64,000 bases of DNA from Strongylocentrotus droebachiensis (GCA_035222895.1 JAVYIG010001816.1:186001-250000); one strand, 5' to 3'; shown: positions 11,356-22,347, counted from the first letter of the stretch. A program made the numbers and translations. Notes: a model not told the origin generated them from the letters alone.

Positions 11356-12450
11356 TACTGTGAATAAAGATTATAAGAGAAAGAGATAAAGATGACGGCA
11401 AGACAGGATACATATTGATACGAAAATAACAATAATAATGAGATAGAGATGACGGAAAGAAAGAGAGTAAACATAAGAATGAATAAAGATAATAAGAGAA
11501 AGATATAGAGATGACGGCAAGACATAGGGTACATATAGATAGGAAAATGATAATAATAATAAGATAGAGATGACGGAAAGAAAGAGAGTAAACACTGATA
11601 GCATAAGAATGAATAAAGATAATAAGAGAAAGATATAGAGATGACGGCAAGACATAGGGTACATATAGATAGGAAAATGATAATAATAAAAAGATAGAGA
11701 TGACGGAAAGAAAGAGAGTAAACACTGATAGCACAAGAATGAATAAAGATAATAAGAGAAATATATAGAGATGACGGCAAGACATAGGATACATATTGAT
11801 AGGAAAATAATAATAATAATAAGATAGAGATGACGGCAAGAAAGAGAGTAAACACTGATAGCATAAGAATGAATAAAGATAATAAGAGAAAGATATACAG
11901 ATGACGGCAAGACATAGGGTACATATAGATAGGAAAATGATAATAATAATAAGATAGAGATGACGGCAAGAAAGAGAGTAAACACTGATAGCATAAGAAT
12001 GAATAAAGATAATAAGAGAAAGATATAGAGATGACGGCAAGACATAGGGTACATAATTATAGATAGGAAAATGATAATAATAATAAGATAGAGATGACGG
12101 AAAGAAAGAGAGTAAACACTGATAGCATAAGAATGAATAAAGATAATAAGAGAAAGATATAGAGATGACGGCAAGACATAGGGTACATATAGATAGGAAA
12201 ATGATAATAATAATGAGATAGAGATGACGGCAAGAAAGAGAGTATTACACTCATAGCATAATAATGAATAAAGATAATAAGAAAAAGATATACAGATGAC
12301 GGCAAGACATAGGGTACATATAGATAGGAAAATGATAATAATAATAAGATAGAGATGACGGAAAGAAAGAGAGTAAACACTGATAGCATAAGAATGAATA
12401 AAGATAATAAAAGAAAGATATAAAGATGACGGCAAGACAGGATACATCTT
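11356..12450. repeat. Minisatellite array, unit about 130 bp
   Basis: Units contain gataataagagaaagatat, agatgacgg, caagacatagggtacata and aagaaagagagtaaacac. The marker gaatgaataaag recurs at about 11478, 11608, 11737, 11867 and 11997, giving a period close to 130 bp. Long minus-strand frames across it (up to 384 codons) are repeat artefacts rich in Ser, Tyr, Leu and Ile. Confidence 0.9.
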
Positions 12451-12770
12451 TCTTTCATTAGTTTTATTCATTCTTATTCTATCACTGTCTACTCTCTTTC
12501 TTGCTGTCATCTCTAGCTCTTTCATTAATTTTTATTCATTCTTATTCTATCAGTCTACTCTCTTTCTTGCTGTCATCTCTATCTCTTTCTTTCATTATTT
12601 TTATTCATTCTTATTCTATCACTGTCTACTCTCTTTCTTGCTGTCATCTCTATCTCCTTCTTTCATTTTTTTTATTCATTCTTATTCTATCAGTCTACTC
12701 TCTTTCTTGCTGTCATCTCTAGCTCTTTCATTAAGTTTTATTCATTCTTATTCTATCAGTCTACTCTCAG
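12451..12770. repeat. Minisatellite array in opposite orientation
   Basis: Here the same words appear reverse-complemented (ttattcattcttattctatc, actctctttcttgctgtcat) in a shorter unit of about 75 bp. The switch of strand occurs at about 12445-12455, so the two arrays sit head to head. Confidence 0.85.
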
Positions 12771-12904
12771 GGAACACTTTTATCACTAGAGTCTTCGTCA
12801 CTGCTCGATTCGTCGGAATCAGAGTCCATGCTCCATGCTTCCATAGTAACAAGATCTCGAGCCTCCTCTACACTAAACACACGTTGACGTTTTCCAGCAG
12901 GTGC
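12767..12904 (-). pseudogene. N-terminal fragment of a piggyBac-type transposase
   Basis: The frame reads MAPAGKRQRVFSVEEARDL and then a Ser/Asp/Glu-rich stretch (DSDSDESSSDED), stopping after 45 residues where the minisatellite begins. A basic start followed by an FSVEEA segment and an acidic stretch is typical of piggyBac transposase N termini. No DDD catalytic core is present. The preceding ATG at 12952 gives a longer but unconvincing start. Confidence 0.55.
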
Positions 12905-13389
12905 CATCGTAACATCAGTAAAAAAAAATCCAAAGAAAACCGCTAAATACACGGTAATTTCGAATGTAACACTATGAAGAAAAACAGTTTACCGGAAAGT
13001 GTGCGATGTATACAATGTAAACAATAGTAAACGCAACGCGTGGCTACACACTGCGAGCGGTATTATGAATGTCTAATTGACTCGTATACATCTGTGCAAA
13101 AATGCGAAGTTGGCACGCCTACGTCCGTGCAAATCGGCGAACAAAGCAAACAAAGAGTTAAACCCCTTTTTTTAAATATGTGTATTTTGGTGGAAACCCC
13201 CCCCTTTTGGTTTAAAAAAATAAACCCCCCCCCCCCCAACGGAACGAAATGTCGACCGGCAATTTTTTTGCCCCCCCCCCCCGCTTATTCAGCGGCTGGC
13301 TAAGTCGTTGCGAAAATTTCACCCCATTCAAAAATGTTAAACCCCCCCCCCCTTAAAAAAATCCTGCATACGCTAGTACTGGCGCTAGT

Positions 13390-13924
13390 TCAGAAGCCTA
13401 TCCAAAATTTGACCCGTAACTCCGGTGTGGAGATACCCCTACTAAACTATACCCAAAATGAAGTAAATATTCATTAAATGTCCAAATAAAGATCATGAGT
13501 TAAAATTCGTTATGTTATACCTGTTTCGTGTCAATTTTATTTTTGGAGTATTTTCGGAAAAACGTTGATATTAGTATACACTTTTTCACAGTTTCACGCC
13601 AAACCGCTGCACAATACAAGTGCATTAATAAAAACATGAATAATTATCAGGTGGTCGTATATTGAAATACACGATTAACATCTGGTGGGCAGGATGAAAT
13701 GTACTAACTATGAATGTGAGTTATGAAATTTACCAGAAATCAACAAGCAAAACGATAATTCCACATTCTAACTGTCAATCAACCTGGGAAATTTACATTG
13801 AAGCAGGATGAAATCTACAACTAATGAATTTTAATTTACTGTGAAATGTACAATCATATGATACAGTAAACAAAAAGGAATCTAGGTCATAAGTTTACTT
13901 CAAGTCATATTCGGTCATATTTGG
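13390..13924. other. No recognisable feature
   Basis: AT-rich sequence with no exon recognised. Confidence 0.45.
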
Positions 13925-14215
13925 AAGAAGAAGAAGACGTAGACTGAAGAGGTTGAGGAAGAAGATGAAGAATGAGAAAAAGAAGAACAATAACAAGAAC
14001 AAAAACAAAAACAAGAAAAAGAAAGATGAAAAAAAAGAGAAGACGAAGAAGAAGAACAAGAGAAAAGGATAACAAGAAGAAGAAGGAGGAGAAGAAGAAG
14101 AAGAAGAAGAAGAAGAAGAAGAAGAAGAAAAGGAAGAAGAAGAAGAAGAAGAAGAAGAAGAAGAAGAAGAAGAGAAGGAGGATGAGGACGATGATAATAC
14201 GGAGAAGGAAGAGGG
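13925..14215. repeat. AAG/GAA microsatellite
   Basis: About 290 bp of purine-only triplets on the plus strand, purest at about 14085-14175. Lys/Arg and Ser/Phe open frames on the two strands are artefacts. Confidence 0.9.
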
Positions 14216-14675
14216 GTGGAAGAACGTTGGTATTGTAATCATCCATTATAGTATGATTTATAGAAATGGCATTATTAAAGAAATTTATCTGAAACCTAAG
14301 CATTTATTCATCTGATGATTTTTATGTGGATTTCCATCATGCACAACAGAGTCGGGTCGTGATTCTGATTCTTTATAGCATGAATTAACACTAGGGTATG
14401 AAAGCCTTTTTATTCATATAACAATTTGATTAGTGATGTTCATTCAAGATAATATATCATTCGTATTTTATACATTATTTAAAATCGCTGATAATCATTC
14501 CAGATGATCAAACCTAATGTATAGGCCTAGTGGCCTACATCATTTTTTCTTTCTTCTTCACGATGTTCATTCGATATTAATTCTACTGAACGCCAGTATA
14601 AATAGCGGCTCCAGAAAATGCCGTCGAATGAGGGCCATTATTTCCCCGAAAATAAAAAGTTCTATCAGCTCTATA
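14216..14675. other. No recognisable feature
   Basis: AT-rich sequence; the plus frame opening at 14517 runs into microsatellite and is not a gene. Confidence 0.45.
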
Positions 14676-14812
14676 CAGGCACGTGGCCAGAGTTTGATAT
14701 TGGGGGGGGGGGGGGGGGGGGGGGCACATACAATTGTAATCGATCGAGGTAAAAAAAAAGGGGTCTACAAAATTTCAACCGATCCTGGAAATTTTAGGGG
14801 GGGGGGGCACGC
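14676..14812 (+). mobile_element. G-tract hAT-type MITE family A, truncated copy
   Basis: It starts caggcacgtggccagagttt, has a 23-base G run at about 14701-14723, then cacatacaattgtaatcgat and ctacaaaatttcaaccgatc. It matches the complete copy at 24259-24404. The right inverted repeat is missing because a CAT microsatellite follows directly. Confidence 0.75.
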
Positions 14813-15513
14813 CACTATCATCATTATAATCACCATCATCATCATCATCACCACCATCATCATCATCACCACCATCATCATCATCCTCTCCAGCATTATC
14901 ATCATCATCATCATCATCATCACCGTCGTAATTACCATCATCATCCTTTCCATCATCATTATCATCATCATCATCATCATCACCATCACCACTACTATCG
15001 TCATTATAATCACCATCATCATCACCATCACCACCACCACCACCACCACCACCACCATCATCCTCTCCATCATCACCACCACCACCACCACCACCATCAT
15101 CCTCTCCATCATCATCATCATCATCATCACCACAACCACCACCACCACCATCATCATCCTCTCCATCATCATCATCATCATCATCACCACAACCACCACC
15201 ACCACCATCATCATCCTCTCCATCATCATCATCACCATCATCACCACCATCATCATCCTCTCCATCATCATCATCATCATCATCACCACCACCACCACCA
15301 CCACCACCATCATCATCCTCTCCATCATCATCATCATCATCACCACAACCACCACCACCACCATCATCATCCTCTCCATCATCATCATCATCATCACCAC
15401 AACCACCACCACCACCATCATCATCCTCTCCATCATCATCATCATCACCATCATCACCACCAGGTGATCACCACCATCATCATCCTCTCCATCATCATCA
15501 TCATCATCATCAT
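14813..15513. repeat. CAT/CAC microsatellite, left part
   Basis: About 700 bp of cat, cac and cct-ctc variants with a higher-order pattern in which cctctccatcat recurs roughly every 45-65 bp. The 316-codon plus frame and the 231-codon minus frame are artefacts. Confidence 0.95.
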
Positions 15514-15947
15514 CAGGGGCGGATCTAGCTTTTTGCTAAGGGGGGGGGGGTTGACCAAAATAATGACGATGCGGAGCATCGTCCACGAGCCGCGAAGCGG
15601 CGAGCCGATTTTTTTTTGGGTGTTTATTTGAACCCGTAAGTGATGTTTTCCTGGCATCTACACAATGGAGACAATAAAAAGCAGTGCATGATAACCTCTT
15701 TTTAAATCAAGTAACAGTTAAATACACAGTTATATCCAGAGTTATCATGTGTTTGGTTAAGTTACCAGATGAGTTGAATATCTTCTCACAATATTTGCAC
15801 TTGAAAGGGTTTCTCTCCAGCGTGCGTTCTTTTTTCTTTCTTTTTTTCTTTTTTTCTTCTTTTTTTTTCCTTTTTTTTTTGGGGGGGGGGGGGGCGCCCA
15901 AGGGGGGGGTTTAAACCCCCTAAACCCCCCCCGTAGATCCGCGCCTG
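15514..15947 (+). mobile_element. G-tract MITE family B with captured zinc-finger fragment, copy 1
   Basis: The ends are caggggcggatctag and gtagatccgcgcctg. Inside come a G run, a double hairpin followed by oligo-T (15565-15616), a segment encoding a degenerate C2H2 finger on the minus strand, a T-rich stretch, and G/C runs. It is inserted in a CAT microsatellite that continues on both sides. A full inverted copy is at 35469-35910. CAG-starting ends suggest hAT relationship, but the target duplication cannot be read in this repeat. Confidence 0.8.
15700..15835 (-). pseudogene. Captured C2H2 zinc-finger fragment
   Basis: The minus strand reads [18 protein letters not shown] then TKHMITLD, a C2H2 finger in which the last zinc ligand His is lost. 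A one-base frameshift separates it from the upstream R-T-H-A-G-E-K-P linker. The same frameshift is present in the copy at 35580-35705, so it predates their spread. Confidence 0.7.
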
Positions 15948-16112
15948 ATCATCACCACCACCACCACCACCACCACCATCATCATCCTCTCCATCATCAT
16001 CATCACCATCATCACCACCACCATCATCATCAACATCCTCTCCATCATCATTATCACCACCATCATCATTATCACCACCATCATCATTATCATCATCACC
16101 ATCGTAATTACC
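15948..16112. repeat. CAT/CAC microsatellite, right part
   Basis: Continuation of the array interrupted by the family B element. Confidence 0.9.
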
Positions 16113-16407
16113 ATCTTCATTCGATACATCTGAATAACTCATGATCATGCCTTCCCCTTCTCCCACCTGTAGGTTGGTTGGTTGGTTCTTCGTTTAGATG
16201 GCGCTCTTCAATCTCAAAGATTATTTGCGCCAGTCAATTTCGTGTATAGCTTTGGCGTGGGCTTCGGAAATCAAGCCCACGAGCGACTTGTAGGCCTGCT
16301 ATATAATCGAAGCCATGTGATGGCGCTCTCCTAAAAAAAGCCTCTTGCCACATTGATGCACACTCCACGCATTTGGACTGACTACATATTATACAGGGGT
16401 TCCATGA

Positions 16408-16585
16408 CACATGCTCCGCCGACGATTGCTCCGCCGACAAATGCTCCGCAAAAAGTGACAATTGCTCCGCAAAAAGTGACAATTGCTCCGCGACGTTTGC
16501 TCCGACGTCAAATGCTCCGCTGACAGTTGCTCCGCCGACAATTGCTCCGCCGACATTTGCTTCGCCGACATTTGCTCCGCCCCCA
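16408..16585 (-). repeat. Left tandem-repeat terminal array of the foldback element
   Basis: About ten units of gctccgccgacaattg with variants (cgcaaaaagtgac, cgacgtttgctccgac). Confidence 0.85.
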
Positions 16586-16621
16586 AAGTACCCCGTTGAA
16601 GACAAATGCTCCCTTTTGCAG

Positions 16622-18545
16622 GGAAAAAAAAGATAGGAAGAAAGGAAAAGAAAAGAAAAGAAAAGAAAAGGACAAGAAAGCATGGAAAAGAAAAGGTCAA
16701 GCAAAGAGACAAGAAAAGGCTGAAGACAAGGGAAAAAAGGGGGGGGGGGGAAGGGACACAAAATAGAATATAGGAAGATTAATGACGGTAAATCTTGCCG
16801 GCGCTGCGTCGGGACACGTCGGAGAAAAACTAGAAATAAAATGGAGTATGAAATATACTACATGCTTGTGAAATAATCATTAGTGATTAAGGCAGATGGT
16901 TTTCAGTTATTATATGAAAAGGATGAAAATTCGCTTGCTCGCTACACTTTATATGTTCGTAATACATTTTGTACATCAGTGATTAACAAGCGATGCTCAC
17001 TGGTCACGCAGATGCTTTTTAATATAAAATTGCAAGCCAAAGAATTTCGACCATTCGTTAACTAGCTCGCTCGCCAACAAGGAATAAACAATAAATCCTG
17101 GAATAATACTTGCCATTTGATTCAAATAAAGGGGCGTAATGTAGAAAAATTAAATTCAAGATTATAACCTATGATTTTCACCTTCCTTGTTCGCCAAATT
17201 AACAAACAAAAAAACATCCCCTTAAAGATACTATTTCCCTTTTGCAGCCAACATCAAATTATGTAGAAATTTGCAGGAATTATAAATATGTCATGTATGT
17301 CCTATTTGTGAAAGTTAAACGTTAGCAGTGTCCTAATATTCAAATTATGAAGGAAACCTGTTTATTTGCTAGGCTTCACTGATTAGACACTATTGAGTGA
17401 CAAACTGGCTTTTTTTTCTTCCATGGTAATAACATACATAAAATGAGCTGTAAAGGGTACATGAGCATTTGTCTACATCAATAACCCACTTCTTGTAAGG
17501 GCCAAAATTAAACTGATTGAATCTTTGCGCAGCATAAAACATACGACCATTCGGTACAATGGTCTGAAAATCAGACTATTACTTACTGGCTCTATAGCCC
17601 TTAAGTCGATTCGTCAACTAATAGTCGTTATTTTCCCACTTAAAGTCATTTTCAAGCCCCCCCCCCCCCCTTTTGGGAAGTTCTAAAGTAGTATTTACTT
17701 TCAAATGCCGTTGGAATTTAACTTTTTCATTTTTTTGGCCTGCAAATTGGGACATAGTACCTTTAAATGTGTTTGTGCCCTCTCTTTCAAGGGACAAGAC
17801 GACACAGTAACTTATGTAAACAAATATGCCTATAATTATTATCAAAAGAGAAGTGCAAAAGAACTCGCTCATGCTACGCTAACTCGCGATTACAATTTTT
17901 AGCATATTCATTTGACGAATGTGCAGCTCCTAAACGTCAGACGAAGAATGGCGGAAGGCAGGTAGATGCTATTCAATATAAAATAAGCTTAAAACCGCCC
18001 GCTCGCTGAAAATAAAATTGACATCGCCTTAACTATGAATGTGCCCGACCCGTCCTGCAGCAAGAAAACTCTGTTGGATACTCATTATTGTTGACAATAA
18101 TTCATGGGTTGAACGTTCGCTGTTCAGTTTATAGTATAAACGTGCCTATTTAATTTAATCAGCAGGAAGATGCTATTCAATATTTTTTATAAGTCTACAT
18201 TTTTAGCTCTCTCTCTCTCGCTATATACCATCGTTTACCAAAAGGGAATAAATAAAACCTTAAATGATATAGGGCCCAAGAAAAATCACTATTTGTTGAA
18301 AGAAGGTCTACTAAAGGTTGAACACAGTTTATCTGTTACTTAAAAGTTTCTGCACCTGCTCCCCCCCCTCCCCCCTCCCCCCTCAAAAAGGGATTGCCTC
18401 TTTCGCAAAGGTTTATCACTTTTTTCCCATCGGTGTCATCTGATCGGGGAATTAAAACGCATCCCCCTTCTCAGAACGCTGGCTACGGCCCTGAATAACA
18501 GCAACAAAACAAATCATACAAAACAAACAAATAACCCATGAAAAA
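16622..18545. other. Interior of the foldback element
   Basis: It contains a purine-rich AAAAG stretch at 16622-16740 and several copies of agatgctattcaatat-like words near 17010, 17970 and 18170 together with gctcgctcgc words. No coding frame was recognised. Confidence 0.45.
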
Positions 18546-18555
18546 ATATTGTCGG

Positions 18556-18730
18556 CGAAGCAAATGTCGGCGGAGCAAATGTCGGCGGAGCAATTGTCGG
18601 CGGAGCAAAATTATTGTCGGCGGAGCAATTGTCGGCGGAGCAATTGTCGGCGGAGCAAATGTCGGCGGAGCAATTGTCGCTTTTTGCGGAGCATTTGTCA
18701 CCGGAGTAATCGTCGCCGGAGCATGTGTCG
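18556..18730 (+). repeat. Right tandem-repeat terminal array of the foldback element
   Basis: About ten units of gtcggcggagcaaatt in the orientation opposite to the left array. Confidence 0.85.
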
Positions 18731-18746
18731 GGTTACCTATATAGGG

Positions 18747-19429
18747 TGTCCCTCAAAAAGGGAACCAAAGTTTACGGGTGAATTAGGCCTACTCGATAAT
18801 TCCAAATCATTTTTGATAAAAATTTATGTATACATGATTGGAAAGCTTATTTCCATTCTTTCATATGACATCAATAAGTCATGCATGCTCAGTTTCAGAC
18901 AACAAGTAGTTCCAAGCGAAAGAAAATGGATCAAAATGACTCGATTGGGCATTATTTTGTGGTATGGGCCCTAATCTGACATACATGTATAACATCATGA
19001 AGAACTGTACTTGAACAAAATCAATCAGAAAAGTGTCAAATTGCAGATTTTGGATTGTATAATTGTACTATTTTTCACAAATTAAAAATAATGATATGAT
19101 TCAAAGCACTAGCTGACATTAAAAGGCAAACGTGGTTTATTTCAAAACGCTCCGGAAATGCCTGAAATACAGGCGCGGATCCAAGGGTCCGAGCGTACGT
19201 GCCTTGCGGACATTTCCAAATGGTCGTATGGCCACACCTCAAAAACGGCTTTCAGGTCATTTCAATATCTTCAGATGACTCGTTTGTTATGTCCCTCTTT
19301 GTATGTGACCAGAGCACGACATTAAATGTTATTTACAGGCATCATTAATTTGAGAATAGACTGCCGAACAACTAAAATTGAATATCATTCCAGGTGCGGT
19401 TACGTGCTTCCGACAAGGTTGCAAAGAAC
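18747..19429. other. No recognisable gene
   Basis: AT-rich sequence; nothing convincing seen. Confidence 0.45.
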
Positions 19430-19437
19430 CTGAAAAG

Positions 19438-20765
19438 CCCGGGGGGGGGTACTCAGATTATAGTCGGACGGGGGTGTGCGGCTGAGACCTCCGAACCCAT
19501 ACCCACATCTAAGGGTCCTTTTGCTGAAATAGGTACCCATGTCTAAGGATTTTTTATGAAAAATGGACCCATGTCTAAGGATTTCAAACTTCAAATATTA
19601 CATTTTTTAAGCTGTAATAATACACTACAGCAAAGCATATAGAGAGTCAACGCTAATGCGTATTGACCTGTAGCACAGCACTACGTGTTAATAGGCGGCA
19701 TTTAAATACATGAATAGTCAATACACTCATAACACACAGATGCACACAATTATACCGATGCGGCTGATCGGAAAGTTTGACAGTGGACTCACAATTTGAT
19801 TTTTTAAATTATTCTTTCTAACATCGGAAAGTTGAAAAAATGTATTTTACTGCTATTTAGGTGTCATCAATCGTAACTAAAGTATCGATTTTGAGTGAAA
19901 TTGGTTGGGTTTTGTACAGTGGTGTTTGAAATGTTGAGAATCAATAGCACAGCTTTTAATGAACAACCAGGATAGTAATGCACCTATGTGTGTAATAATA
20001 CAATGGCCAATCATTTTGCAGTTTCTCGATAAAATTCGTTATTAGTAAACTGTACCATACTACATGTAGTTTACAAGTAGTTTACACACATAAAGATGAA
20101 AACACCATGCAACATAATTATACTGTGCTAGCACCTCTAGCATCCTTTTTAATTGAAGGACTTTTCCTGTTTTACGTATCCGTAGATCTACACGAGCTCT
20201 CAAGCATCGGCTATATAGGTCCCTTGAGCCCCGCTGCTGCCCGGCTGCTGGGCAGAGGGTACGCAGGGTATAGTTGCCGATCATATCATTTCAGCATGCA
20301 TGCGAAGCGCTACAAGTTCCCGGGGGTACAACCCCTATACGGGCGGATACCATTACCTAGCGCGCATTATGCCATATGAGTACCGGTATAGGGGCCCATG
20401 GGGTCCTGATATATGTGGTACCCCGGGGTCTAGTTGAGTTTACGAGCTACGTACACCAACTGACCTAGAGGTCAGTGCGTACACCTCGTACACTGGAAAT
20501 GCAATCACCGAAGGATTCCCCAATATTGCCCCGGAATAATTTAGAGATGGGAGAGATTTAGGCATTTACAATAGGAGCAAATCCAAAAATTCCCGGAGAA
20601 AATGAGGGAGAAAAGAGGGGAAAGGAATAAATGAAAAAGGGGACCCATGTCTAAGGATTTTTTTTTATGAAAAGGGGACCCATGTCTAAGGATCTTTCCT
20701 GAAAAAGTCACCCTTCAGAGCGGCACATCCCCGTATACCCAATATACGTGAGTACCCCCCCCGGG
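19438..20765. mobile_element. hAT-like element with CCCGGGGGGG ends
   Basis: The left end cccgggggggggtactca pairs with the right end gagtaccccccccggg. An exact 8-bp duplication, ctgaaaag, lies at 19430-19437 and 20766-20773, the size made by hAT transposases. The words acccatgtctaagg repeat near both ends (about 19536-19580 and 20641-20690) in the same direction. No transposase was seen, so it is non-autonomous. Confidence 0.8.
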
Positions 20766-20773
20766 CTGAAAAG

Positions 20774-21371
20774 AAGGGACGGTCAATCATCCCATGAATA
20801 ATAGGGGAAAAAAGCGGATCGAGGGGGAGCCAATAACAAATACCACATATTTGGCAGCAAGCAAGCAAACAAACGAACAAATAAATAAATAAATAATAAA
20901 TCAGAAAATAAAACGAAATCGGTGAGATGACCTCCACTTATCACCTTATTAATCGATCATGATACCCCCACTTCTATCTTTTACTCCCTATCACCGAGTT
21001 TAATCTTATCCCCTCTTACTAATTTTCCTCTCTTCCTTCCTTCCTTCCTTCCTTCCTTTCTTTCCTTTTCTTTTTCCATTTGTCCTTTATATTGTCCTAT
21101 TGTCTTTTGTTGTCTTCTACTATTTCTCCCTGTATACTAATCTCTGTCTCTCTCTATTCAATTCAATTCAATTCATATTAGGTTTTATTCAATCTCGTCA
21201 AAAAGTCCAAAGACTAAAAATGCGAGTTTGCATCAAACATACAATCCTACAAAAAAGCGTTCCGAAACATATACATAATATATATTTATATAAAGAAAAA
21301 CATACCAAAAGAAATAAATGTTTACATCATAACACCAAAGCAGTAACAAAAAACAAAACAAAACAAGATAC

Positions 21372-21402
<31 letters not shown>

Positions 21403-21435
21403 CAGTCCGTTAGATCTATATATATATATATATAT
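20774..21435. repeat. Simple-sequence region
   Basis: It contains (aaat)n at about 20878-20900, (ttcc)n at 21030-21065, (ct)n at 21374-21402 and (ta)n at 21416-21436, with unremarkable DNA between. No gene was seen. Confidence 0.7.
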
Positions 21436-21725
21436 GGCGTGAGGGGATAGGCCGTCTCGGCCACCTGAATCCCCTTTAATGTTCGTAGGTTGTTTAGGTA
21501 CTTTTTCCATTTTCGGAATTACGAACCCTATTTCTTCAAAATGGCCGCTCGGTACATCTTTCCATACATTGGGCTATTTTTCAAGACTTAAATAAAATAA
21601 TTCAGAAATAGATTATTTTAGCAGTATGTTTTTCATTTTTTAATTCATTAAAGAAAGAAGAAAAAAATATTTTAAAACAAAATAATAATAATTCAAATTA
21701 AAATAATAAAAGAGAGAGAAAAAAG
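21436..21725. other. No recognisable gene
   Basis: It holds ttcaaaatggccgctcggta near 21535, which has an inverted match near 22190-22230. Confidence 0.4.
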
Positions 21726-22320
21726 GGAGGCGGCCCCAAAAAGGAAACGGGCGGGACGCTAAACGTGTATATTTTATTTAATGGCCTAACATCCTAACTT
21801 ATACGTTCTTCTGTAGATGCGTCGGAAGCTAAGAGAGGCGCAGTTTTTTTAAATCCTTGTAGCAAGTTGGCCAAGTGAGGGCGACAAACGGGGGGGGGGG
21901 GGGGTGGCAAATATGACCATACGTGAACGTCGCGACTTGACAGGATCCATCAGTCGGGATATAAGGCCATTACAAAAAATATACATGTTTAGCGTCCCCT
22001 TCCGCTTCCTTTTTGGGGGCCGCCTCCTATATTTTTTTGAATTTCTTTTTGAATTTTATTTTTTTTTGTTGATTTTTTTGATTTTTGAAAGAAAAAAAAC
22101 ATGAAAAACACTGCTAAAATGGTTCTATTTCTGATTTAAAAAAAAAAAAAAAAAAAAATGTCGGCGGCCATCTTGAAAAAATGGCCCGACCGACAGGGAA
22201 AATGTACGGAGCGGCCATTTTGAGCGGCCAATTTGAAATAAAAAATAAAAAGGGCCTCCTCCTTCCTATTTTTCGAAAAAGAGGACGCTAAACATGTTTT
22301 TTTTTTTTATTTGGCCTCAG
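21726..22320. repeat. Three-copy inverted repeat cluster
   Basis: The segment gacgctaaacgtgtatattt with adjoining ggcggccccaaaaagg occurs at about 21726-21790, inverted at about 21962-22030, and forward again at about 22247-22318. An additional pair involves ggccattttgagcggcc. These are probably MITE ends from two overlapping insertions. Confidence 0.55.
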
Positions 22321-22347
22321 GGCAATGTTGAAATGTCTGGCAAGCTC

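Larger units (their letters stand above)
10388..13161. mobile_element. Decayed piggyBac-like element
   Basis: TTAA lies at both borders (10388-10391 and 13158-13161), with terminal ctctttatg at the left and its near complement at the right (ctctttgtt). TTAA duplication and the acidic N-terminal transposase fragment at 12767-12904 fit piggyBac. The terminal match is short, so the family call is tentative. Most of the interior is minisatellite, and the catalytic part of the transposase is absent. Confidence 0.6.
10356..13379. mobile_element. G-tract MITE family C, copy 1, split by a piggyBac-like insertion
   Basis: The left part is 10356-10391 (gcgcgtacgcag followed by a G run). The right part is 13158-13379 (C runs, gcggctggctaagtcgttgcg, then ctgcatacgctagta). 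The same family is seen unsplit at 22348-22653. A 10-bp duplication, tggcgctagt, flanks it at 10346-10355 and 13380-13389. Confidence 0.65.
16399..18737. mobile_element. TU-like foldback transposon with tandem-repeat inverted ends
   Basis: Each end is an inverted array of about 16-bp units, gctccgccgacaattg, at 16408-16585 and, inverted, at 18556-18730. The outermost bases also pair: gacacatgctccgccgac on the left against gtcgccggagcatgtgtc on the right. A 9-bp near-identical duplication, tatacaggg and tatataggg, flanks it at 16390-16398 and 18738-18746. The 2-kb interior has no recognisable transposase. This architecture matches foldback elements such as the TU elements reported from sea urchins. 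Confidence 0.7.

Noticed and set aside
11318-12525. Overlapping minus-strand frames of up to 384 codons rich in Ser, Leu, Tyr and Ile
   Set aside because: They are produced by the 130-bp minisatellite in several frames at once; no gene-like features.
13905-14303. Lys/Arg-rich and Phe-rich open frames
   Set aside because: Translations of the AAG/GAA microsatellite.
14701-14723. Long G and C homopolymers considered as assembly gaps or errors
   Set aside because: Exact lengths may be unreliable, but they recur at the same place in several copies of defined MITE families, so they are real parts of these elements.
14517-15467. Long open frame (316 codons) rich in Ile and Thr, and its minus-strand partner rich in Met and Val
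   Set aside because: Both are translations of the CAT/CAC microsatellite; no domain and no codon structure beyond the repeat.
16234-16766. Cys/Arg-rich frames near 16400-16600 and 18540-18970 resembling repeat proteins
   Set aside because: They are translations of the 16-bp terminal arrays of the foldback element.
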